Part shown: one piece after another, positions 51,938 through 61,300 of the stretch
Layout of the letters: every line of letters begins with the position of its first letter
How positions within the stretch are numbered: the first letter of the stretch is position 1
From: Pandoraea horticolens
GTDB lineage: Bacteria > Pseudomonadota > Gammaproteobacteria > Burkholderiales > Burkholderiaceae
Assembly (NCBI RefSeq): GCF_902459555.1
Contig: NZ_CABPSM010000005.1
Span: forward strand, 186,001 to 250,000
Direction: 5' to 3'
DNA length: 64,000 nt
Made by a program: the position numbers and the translations under genes
The notes under the pieces: model-generated
The model's database searches: none
Told to the model about the DNA's origin: nothing
What the model saw: the letters and a program-made list of their open reading frames with translations, nothing else

Positions 51938-52798
51938 TCAAATGGCGCCTTGCGGGAGATAGTTCTCGCGCGGCGTCTCCATCGGGCCGCCGAACCACTT
52001 CCTCTGCAGCGCCGCCAGCTTGCCGCTGGCACGGAATTCATCCAGCGAATCGTTGATGAATTTGCGGATCTCCAGATCGTTGGGATTGGCAACCCACGCC
52101 AGCAACTTCGGCTGTCCGATCGTGCTGGCGATGCGGAACGCATTGGGCTGCTTGCGCATCTGAACGGCCGCGATGTTCGACGGCATCAACGCCACATCGA
52201 TAGTCTTGTTGGCCAGGGCGTTCGAAACGTCGGGATACGCCTGGAACAATCGCGTGCCCGCATAGCCTTTGCCCGTCTTCTCCTTCAATTCCTTCTCGAA
52301 CTCATCTGCCACCGGCTGCGACGACGAGCCCATCTGCGTGCCGATGGTCTTGCCCGCAATGTCCATGTCCTGCTTGATCGCAACGTCGTCGGCGCGCACC
52401 ATCAGGACTGAGCGCACGACGCCCACCGGCTGGCTGAAGGCGAATCGCTTGGCGCGCTCCGGCGTAATGCCAACGCTCGTCGCGACGAAGTCGAACTTGT
52501 GCGACATCAAGCCGGGCAGCAGCCCCTGGAACGGTAAGTTCATCTGCTCGAGCTTCACGCCGAGCTTCGCCGCCATCAATTCCAGCACGTCGTGTCCATA
52601 CCCGACCACCTGACCGTTTTCCACGAACTCGAACGGCTCATAGGCCGCTTCCGTACCGACCGTCAGCTTGCCCCGCTTCTTGATGTCGGCGAGCGTGCCG
52701 CCTTCGGCGTAGGCGAGCCTCGGCAGTGCCGGAAGCGCCAATGCGGCGCCAGATGCGAGCGTCGCCTTTACAAAGGATCGTCTGGACCATGTCTTCAT
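51938..52798 (-). CDS. Polar amino-acid ABC transporter substrate-binding protein
   Basis: 286 residues from the ATG at 52798; the open frame upstream is a promoter. The signal peptide carries a Tat-like SRRSFVK before ASGAALALPALPRLAYA. The mature part opens with DIKKRGKLTVGTEAAYEPFEFVENGQVVGYGHDVLELMAAKLG, typical of family 3 binding proteins for polar or basic amino acids. First gene of the unit SBP-permease-permease-ureohydrolase-ATPase-RidA. Confidence 0.92.
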   Translation of the reverse strand: MKTWSRRSFVKATLASGAALALPALPRLAYAEGGTLADIKKRGKLTVGTEAAYEPFEFVENGQVVGYGHDVLELMAAKLGVKLEQMNLPFQGLLPGLMSHKFDFVATSVGITPERAKRFAFSQPVGVVRSVLMVRADDVAIKQDMDIAGKTIGTQMGSSSQPVADEFEKELKEKTGKGYAGTRLFQAYPDVSNALANKTIDVALMPSNIAAVQMRKQPNAFRIASTIGQPKLLAWVANPNDLEIRKFINDSLDEFRASGKLAALQRKWFGGPMETPRENYLPQGAI

Positions 52799-52915
52799 AG
52801 CTTGCCTCTCGCGTCGTGTGGGTATCGAATCGGTCTGGTGCATCGGCGTGATGCGCCCGTGCAACCCAATGTATGCGGGCAAAAAGATCATGAAAAATGA
52901 TTTTTTTATTGGTAT

Positions 52916-52934
52916 GGTTTCAAAAAACGAAACC
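52916..52934. promoter_or_regulatory. GGTTTC-N7-GAAACC palindrome before the amino-acid ABC operon
   Basis: Perfect 6-bp arms around a 7-bp A-rich spacer, 118 bp upstream of the binding-protein start, in an unusually AT-rich stretch (52880-52940). A likely operator for a regulator that is not encoded nearby. Confidence 0.5.
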
Positions 52935-53283
52935 TTTTGAGATATCACCGAAGCGAAGTTAGGCGGCAGATACGACCTCTAGGCAATGGCCACCGCCGAC
53001 AAGCAATGGATGATTCTGCGCGAGCCGCCGAAAGCGGACTGCCACAGCAAACCGGCTCGATGCAGCCTCCCCGCGTGGTTCAGTTGTTCAAGCGGCGGTT
53101 GCGGAAGATAGGGCGTCCGATGCTAGTGAAGCGGTGCATGGGAGCGACGCGCTAGATCAGCACCGGCCTATGCTTCGAATCTTTCGGCGCTAATGGGCAA
53201 TCCGTCGATCTATGAATTCACGGACGTATGCATCCAAGCTTCGATGACGTCGAAGCCCCGTGGTGACGCGCAACACGGCAAGG
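52935..53283. other. Gap before TpsB; nothing recognised
   Basis: 349 bp between the amino-acid transporter promoter and the end of the TpsB gene. The short open frames have no recognisable motif, and no terminator with a T tract was seen. Confidence 0.4.
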
Positions 53284-55059
53284 TCAGAACTGTGCCGTCA
53301 GCGAGAATCCCACCGTTGCGTGGGCGGTTTGAAAGGTCTTCGGTTTGTAGACAGGAGTCCCAGCAAAGACTTCTCCGGCGACGAAGCCGAACGGCAACTT
53401 GGCGTTGCCCCGCAAACCAATGACGGCACCGGCGAGTTGCGTGCCGGCGAGATAGGCGGCATTCGGACCGCTCACGCGTCCATAGTCAACACCCGCGAAC
53501 AATGAAATGCCGGACGTACCCAACATCCACTGGAGTTCGTTGCGCCAGTAGAAACCCTTTTCGGCCGCCAGCGACGACTCACCGTCGAAACCTCGCACCG
53601 TGTACCGGCTGCCGATGCTCAAATCGTCGATGTAGTGCAGAACGTCGTTAGTGAATTGCCCGTGGAACGTTGTGACATAGCGCAACGGCAATTGACCAAG
53701 CGGCAGCGACAGGTTGGCATCGAGTACAGCCATCTTGAAGCGGTAAGTGGGCGTACCGGGCACGGCATTGTCCTGCGCGGCGCCCAGTCCAGCGACACTT
53801 TGCCGATACATGAGGCTGCCGTCGAGCTGCCCGGCGCCGATGTAGTGCCGATCCACGATTCCGAATTCGACGAACGTGTTGTTACGGTACTGTTGATCGA
53901 TTTCCGCGTCTTCGAGGTAACTTCGCCCGAAGCGTTTGCCGAGCCGGACCTGAGCGCTCAGCACATGACTTTGACTGCGCTGGAGAACGCGCGATAGCTT
54001 GAGATCGACGTTCTGAGACTGTCCGCGAGTCTTGAACGTGTCGTTCACCCCGGCGATTTTCTGGTTATACCGGTTGGCATAAGCCGACAGTGTGGCAGTC
54101 CAGTATCCCCACGGAATCGAGTAGAAGGCATTCCATCCGTTCGAGCCGAACCGTTTGTCCGCAAACGCCAGGTCGTGCGATGCGCCAATGTTCAGGATGT
54201 CATTCAGTCCTAACGGATTGTCGATCCCGAGCGCAAGACCACCCTGTAGTTTCCCCGTGTCGCGAGCCCCGGAATTGTCGATGGATGCCACCACGCTCCA
54301 TCGCTTCGCACGATTGACGTCAATGACGACGTCACTTTCTCCCGGTGCTTCTGTCGACACGATTTGCATGGTGACGTCCTGACTCGCCACCCGCTTCATT
54401 TGCTCCAGTCCTTGTTCCAGATCGCGCAATTCAAGCATCTCGCCCGCCGTGGTCGGAAATGCCGTGCGCCACGTACCGTATTGCAAGGGATCGGCGAAAC
54501 GAATATCCCGAATGATGCCGGGAATCAGGGTGAGTTTCAGTTCGCCGGTGGTGAGGTCTTGCTCCGGTACGAGCACACGGGTCGTCACGTAACCCCTGGC
54601 CAGAATCTCCCGGGTCAGGCCGGCCGTGATCGTTGCGATTCCCTGACGCCCGAGACACTGGCCGCGATGGTGGGCGAGCCAATTAGCCGCAAAGGCGAAC
54701 GGGTCCATTGGAAGGGTTGACGCTCCTGCAGCTTGAGCGCGTTTCGGAAGTGTTGCCGGGATATCCAGCGAGAATTTTTCAATTCGAAAGCAAGGCGTTT
54801 CCGCTGGAAGTGTGGTCCATCCGTCTGAAGAGGGCATCTCTGAGCGCACTGCCGGCGCGCTTATTGCCGCAGCGCGTTCCTGAGCCTGCCGTTGTTGCTC
54901 AAGTAGTTGCTGTTGTCGCGCATTCGACGCTGCCGCGTCGCGCGCGGGTTCAGGAGATGTCTGCGCCGTTGCCCGAAAGGGAAGCGAGGCGAAAGCCAGA
55001 AATGAGACGACCAGCAGGCGGAAGATGTTCGCGGGAAAGCAACTCAATGCGGAATTCAT
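53284..55059 (-). CDS. Two-partner secretion transporter TpsB (ShlB/FhaC/HecB family)
   Basis: 591 residues from the ATG at 55059. A signal peptide (FRLLVVSFLAFASLPFRATA) precedes a Gln/Ala-rich helix (ARQQQLLEQQRQAQERAAAI), a POTRA-containing region (CFRIEKFSLDI, ILARGYVTTRVLVPEQDLTTGELKLTLIPG) and a 16-strand barrel with the Omp85 loop 6 motif YTVRGFDGE; the C-terminus ends in Phe. It secretes the TpsA exoprotein encoded divergently 334 bp away. Head-to-head placement is unusual for this system. Confidence 0.92.
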   Translation of the reverse strand: MNSALSCFPANIFRLLVVSFLAFASLPFRATAQTSPEPARDAAASNARQQQLLEQQRQAQERAAAISAPAVRSEMPSSDGWTTLPAETPCFRIEKFSLDIPATLPKRAQAAGASTLPMDPFAFAANWLAHHRGQCLGRQGIATITAGLTREILARGYVTTRVLVPEQDLTTGELKLTLIPGIIRDIRFADPLQYGTWRTAFPTTAGEMLELRDLEQGLEQMKRVASQDVTMQIVSTEAPGESDVVIDVNRAKRWSVVASIDNSGARDTGKLQGGLALGIDNPLGLNDILNIGASHDLAFADKRFGSNGWNAFYSIPWGYWTATLSAYANRYNQKIAGVNDTFKTRGQSQNVDLKLSRVLQRSQSHVLSAQVRLGKRFGRSYLEDAEIDQQYRNNTFVEFGIVDRHYIGAGQLDGSLMYRQSVAGLGAAQDNAVPGTPTYRFKMAVLDANLSLPLGQLPLRYVTTFHGQFTNDVLHYIDDLSIGSRYTVRGFDGESSLAAEKGFYWRNELQWMLGTSGISLFAGVDYGRVSGPNAAYLAGTQLAGAVIGLRGNAKLPFGFVAGEVFAGTPVYKPKTFQTAHATVGFSLTAQF

Positions 55060-55393
55060 TCGGAAGCAACAGAAATGGAATCGCGGAGACAAGACGAACG
55101 CTTTCCCAACCCAAAAGCTCAGGCCGATGCGAGACGTCAAAGGGCGGGACGTGCCTGTCCTGTGCTAGGCGCACCAAATATCAGGCGTCGAAATCCATCA
55201 TGATCCCCGGCAATGTTGATTTGGATTGTTTATTTTTCTCCGGATATTACCGTTATTGGGCGATCTTATGAAGATAGATTGGCAATGCGAACAAATACAA
55301 AAATCTTGAGTACTATTCGGTATGCGAAGCTTGTATCGATAGAAGTAAAACATTGGGCAAAGATCCAGATAAGAACAATCGTACAAAGATCAG
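55060..55393. other. AT-rich divergent tpsB/tpsA promoter region
   Basis: 334 bp shared by both genes. The 55.20-55.39 kb part is much richer in A and T than its surroundings, as expected for a promoter open to H-NS-like silencing. A possible plus-strand promoter is TTGGAT (55221) with TATTAC 18 bp later. No clear operator. Confidence 0.5.
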
Positions 55394-58300
55394 ATGAAAA
55401 CACACGTCAATCGGCGCGCTATGGGCGCGCTTCGGGGAAGTGCTTTAGAAGTTGGGGTGCAGCGGGGCATTGTTCGTGCGTTGGTGTTCGCGCAGATCAT
55501 TGCGCCGATTTCGGTGCGCGCACAGGTCGTTTCGGCGCCGGGAGGTCAGGGCCCGGGCGTCGTGCAAACCGCGAACGGATTGCAGCAGGTCAACATCACG
55601 GCACCCACGGCCGCAGGCGTGTCTAAGAACGTTTATTCACAATTCGACGTGCCGCGTCAGGGTGTGATCCTGAACAATTCGCCGACCGTTGTAAATACGC
55701 GGCAGGCAGGTTACATCAACGGTAATCCGAACTTTTCGCGTGACCAGGCGGCGCGTGTCATTCTCAATCAGGTCAACAGTAATTCGCCAAGCCAGCTACG
55801 CGGATACCTTGAGGTCGCGGGTAAAGCTGCGCAGGTGGTGGTTGCGAATAGCGCGGGCATCATGGTTGACGGCGGCGGATTCATCAACACGACGCGCGCG
55901 GTGTTGACGACCGGCATTCCCATCGTGGGCGCGGACGGGAGTTTGACCGGGTATCAGGTGAATGGCGGCCGTCTGACGATTCAAGGCGATGGTCTGAACG
56001 CTGCCAATGTCGATCAGGTCGATCTCATCGCGCGTGCGGTGCAGGTCAATGCCGCGTTGCACGCGAAGCAACTCAATGTGGTGACGGGCGCGAATCGCGT
56101 CGATCACGACAGTCTGGCCGCCCAGAAGCTGGCGGGCGACGGCGCAGCTCCGGATGTGTCCATCGATGTCGGTCAACTCGGCGGCATGTACGCGCAGCGC
56201 ATCTTCCTCGTTGGTACCGAGAACGGCGTTGGCGTTTCCAACAAGGGCATAGTCGCGGCGCAAGCTGGCGATTTGACGCTGACGACGCAGGGCAGGCTCG
56301 TCAATACCGGGAAGACCGAGGCCAGCGGGAATCTCGCGGTCAACGCGCGCGACGGGATCGACAACCAGGGCAACGTGTACGTGGGTGGAAGTGCCGACCT
56401 ACGCACCGGCGGAGCGCTCGAAAACCGCGGTCTGTTGAGCGCTGCTGGCAACGTTGGGGCACAGGCCGCGAGCGTGGCGTCGGATGGGACGCTGGGCGCG
56501 GGTATCGATGCGAACGGCCAGGCGACGCTCGCTGGCAATCTGAGCGTCACGGCTTCCGGCAAGGTGACGGCAACGGGACGCAACGTCGCGCGAGGCGATC
56601 TGAGCATTACCGGCAGTGCGCTGGATCTGTCGGGTAGCCGGACCGACGCCAGCGGCGGCCTCACACTCACGTCGCAAGCGGGGGATATCGACGTTCAACG
56701 CGCCATCGTCTCGGCGTCTAACGCGCTGAAGATCAGCTCCGCGCAACATCTGCTGAACGCGAGCGGCAATCTCGGTGCCGACACCATCATGCTGGCGGCA
56801 CTGGGGCGGATCGACAACCGCGATGCGCAATCGGTCGCCACGACCCGTCTCGATGTCAGCGGCACAGGCATCGACAACGAGCGCGGGTTGCTGCAATCCG
56901 GTGCGGCGCTAAAGATCAAGGGCGCTTCGCTGGGCAACTCGGCAGGGCGGGTCGTTTCGCTTTCAGGTGACGATGCGACCATCGACGTCGACGGGGAACT
57001 TCGAAACGCAGGCGGGACGACGGCAAACGGCAAGACTGGCGGTGTGATCGGGGGCAACGGCGATCTCAAGGTTCACGCGGATTCTCTCGTCAACGCGGCG
57101 CAGATCGTAGCGGGCAAGGCGTTGAACGTTACCGGCCGCCAGTTGGACAACACCGGCGGAACCGTCTCCGGCGAGCGTATCGACGCCACGCTGAGTGGAG
57201 CGCTGATCAATCGGCAAGGCGTAGTCTCCGCAACGACGTCCAAGCTCCAATCCGGCAGTCTGGACAACCGGAGCGGTTTGATCGATGCCGATGCGCTGTC
57301 GCTCACGGTCACGGGCAACGCTTCGAACGGTGCCGGGCAGATCAAGCAGTACGGTCAGGCAGTGCAGACCATCAAGGTCGGCGGCATCTTCGATAACGTC
57401 AGCGGGAATGTGGCATCAAACGCAAGCAATCTGACGCTCGACGTCGGCGATTTGGCGAACGATAGCGGCAAGGTGAGCCATCTCGGCAACGGCGTGCTGA
57501 ACGTCCTCGCGAAGGGTGGGTTCACAAATGCGTCGGGCATTCTGGGCAGTCTCGGCGCCCTGACCCTAACGGCAGCGCGCATCGACAATACGGCTGGCGA
57601 ACTGAGCGCGGGCGACGCAGCGAGGCTTTCGTCCACGTCGTACATCCGCAATCGCGACGGCGGAAAAGTCTACGGCGTCAATGGCCTTGCGGTCTCGGCA
57701 GATGGCGATATCGATAACGCAGGCGGAACGCTCGGTGGCAATGGAAAACTCGCGGTCGCGGCGGCATCGCTGAGCAACGTGTCTGGCGGGAAAATCATCG
57801 GCGGCGGCGAGGTCACACTCGGCGTCAGCGGCACCATCGACAACACAGGTGGACGTGTGTTCGGCGGCACGTCACTGACCGCGACCAAGACAAGCGCAAG
57901 CGTGGTCAATGCCGGCGGCACTGTGGAGAGTGCGGGCGACGTCGCACTTCAGGTCGCGTCTTTGAACAATGCGGGCGGCGTGATCCGTTCGAATCAGGAT
58001 GTCGGCGTGAGCGGAGTCATGAGCGGCGCAGGCCAGATGACGGCCGGACGCAATCTGACGCTCGCGGCAATCGGCGACTACGTCAATTCGTCCGTCAACC
58101 GACTGCGGGCTGACGGCATGCTCAAGCTGACATCCACGGGCCGTTTGACGAACATCGGCGCATTCAGCGCCCCCGGAACGCTGGATGTTCACGCCGCAGA
58201 GATCGTCAACGCGGCGGGCGGCGGCTTCAACGCCGCGACAACCCGCCTGAGTGCCGACGGACTGTTCTCCAATGCCGGCAGCGTCAGCGGCGACACGGTG

Positions 58301-61300
58301 CGCATTCAGGCCGGCAGTTTCGTCAACACGAACGCGGTGCTGGGTAACGACGTACAGGTCAACGCCACCGACATCGAGAACAATGGTGCGGCGGCCGTCA
58401 TGGGCGGTGCGAGGCGGCTTGCGCTGTATGCGACGAACGCCGTGTCGAACTACGATGGCGCGTTGATGTACAGCATTGGCGATATCGAGATCGCGCGGGA
58501 CGGCACACGTGACGGCGCAGATCTGCTCGCTAATCAGATCGCGGTGCTAAACAACCGCTCGGCCAGTATCATCGCTGACGGCAATCTCGACATTGCGGCG
58601 CGCGAGGTGAACAACACGCGTACGAGCATCGTGACGCAGCCAGGCACCTCGCAGACCACGGCACAAAGTTTCGGCCTGTATACAGCGGGACTTATCGTTG
58701 GGGATCAAACGCTGGCACACACCAGTTTGACGTTTCCAGAGTGGAATTGGGGCGCGGGAAGCGCGCCCATCTCGTCGATGCTCTTGGAACGCCTTGCCCG
58801 GCCGATCACCGTTGAGGTGCCGAAGTCCCAAGTTGCGAATCTGAGCATGTCGGCGAAGACATTCAGTCTAACCACGCCACTCGAAGAGTCCTACCAGGAC
58901 GCCACCACTTGGGGCCAGGGACCATGCGATGACCACGGTCAGTGCGCATCCAGCACGAAGACCCGCGAAGTCGGAACGAAGCCAACACAGTACTTCAACA
59001 ACATCGTCGACAACGGTTCGACGTATCGCATCACGTTCTGGCCGGACTGGGATCCGAATACGATGATCCGCCCCGATCAGGCGATCTCGCGTGGCGATCT
59101 CGGCATCGATCAGCGTGACTACAACGAAATCGCGCGCTACGTGACCACCACCCGCACGCGCGACGAACTCGTGAGCGCTTCCCCCGAAGCCAAGTTGCAG
59201 GCGCAAGGATCGATCCGGATCAATGCCGACGGCGGCGCCGTCAACAATCAGTCCTCGACGATGACGGCGGGGCGTGATCTTATCCGGCGGGCAGCGGGTG
59301 GATCGATCAACGATGTGGGGATCACTCTCCAGGAAACGGTCTCGCAGACACAAACGTCGACCTTTTACTGGCATCAGAAGTCGGGGGGAGACAGCGAGCA
59401 AGTGACGGTGGCTTACCCGGTCACGCCGTTACCGCCAGTGACGCTGGCGTCGCTTCCCGCAATTGCTTCCGGCAATCAATCCGTTCAATCGAGTGGGCGC
59501 AATATCACGGTGTCGAGCGTCGATCCTTCCGGTACTACCGTGGACAGCGCAGGCGTGACCGGCGGCAACGCGTCGGGTACGAAGCTCGGCAATCTGTCCG
59601 GGGCGGTTGCGAACCGTCAGACACTCGGCTCCTCCGCGCAGGCGATTCCCGGCTTGACGCTGCCTCGCAATGGACTGTTCCAGATACGAACCGCGCCGGG
59701 GCAGACATATCTGGTCGCGACCGATCCACGTTTTACCAACTACGGAAAATTCATTTCGAGCGACTACATGCTCGGTGCGTTGGGCCTGAATCCGCAGACG
59801 ACACAAAAGCGTATCGGCGATGGATTCTATGAAACGCAACTGGTTCGCGACCAGATCACGGCACTTACGGGAAAGACGCTGCTTGGGGGCTATACCAACT
59901 ACCTAGACGAGTACACGGCGCTGCTGAACAACGGCGTGACCTACGGAAAGCAGTTCGACCTGAGCGTGGGCGTCGGATTGTCCGAAGCGCAGATGAAGCA
60001 GTTGACGTCGGATATGGTCTGGCTGGTCTCGCAAGACGTGACGTTGCCCGACGGCTCCGTCCAGTCGGTGCTCGTTCCGCAGGTATATCTTGCGCAAGCG
60101 AATACGGTTGACCTGACGAACTCGGGCGCCATCGTGTCCGGTGGCAGCGTGAAGCTTGCCGCGACGGAGGGTGTCACCAACAGCGGCCAGATCGTCAGCG
60201 ATACGGCGACCACGATTCTCGGCGACGCCATCGTGAACCTCGGCGTCATCGGCAGCGGCGGGACGACCGCCCTTTCCGCGATTGGCGATATCCGCAACAC
60301 CGGCGGCCGCATTGGCGGAAAGGACGTTGTGGTGCAAGCCGGCCGCGACGTCATCAACGAGTCGACGATGCTGACGCAAGTGGCGGGCACCAACAGCGGT
60401 GGTTTCTCGTCGTCGGCGTCGGCCACGGGTTTGGGGGCGGTTGGGATCATTTCGGCAGCGAACAGCGCGGCGGTGGTCGCTGGGCGCGACGTCACGCTTA
60501 ACGCGGGGGCTATCGCTAGCGACGGGGCGGTGATTGTCGCCGCCGGGCGCGACATCAATCTGAATACGCTGAAGGTCGAACAATCGCAAACCGTCGGCAC
60601 CAGCGACGGCCAGAACGGCGGGCACGATGTCGTTACCCAGCAAGTTGGCAGCGCGATCTCGGCAGGTGGAAACCTGGCGACCGTTTCCGGCCGCGACACG
60701 ACGTTAAGCGGTGCGACGATTGCTGCGGGAGGGAGCGCGTCCGTTCTTGCGGGTAACGATGTGACGATCACTGCCGTTAAGGACTCGCACGCGCACGACG
60801 AGCGTTCGTTCGGCGGTTCGCTGCAGTTCACGAAGTCGTCGTTCGACGAAGCCTCGAATGGCGCCTCTGTAAGTGCGGGTAACAACGTGTTGATCGGCGC
60901 AGGTCAGACGAGTGCGGTCAACGGTGTACTTGGCGCTTATCAGGTCAGTCCGGTTGCAGCATCGTCCGGGTCGGGGAATCTGACGGTGCTTGGCTCGTCG
61001 GTATCGTCTCAAGGGACCGGCACTGTGGCGTTGGCTGCCACGGGGGATGTCAAGATCGGCACGGTGTCTGAGACGCACGACAGCAGTAGTTGGCAACACG
61101 ACAGTAGTTCCGGGTTCCTCTCCAAGACGGAGGAGACGTCGGAAGCGCGCTCGCATAAGACGATTGCCGTGGGCTCGACGGTGTCGGGCGATTCAGTGGG
61201 TATCGCGGCAGGCAAGGATCTCATTGTCAGCGGATCGACGGTGGTGGGCACCAACGACGTCGCGCTGCAGGCGGGGCGAGACCTTCGCATCGAGACGGCG

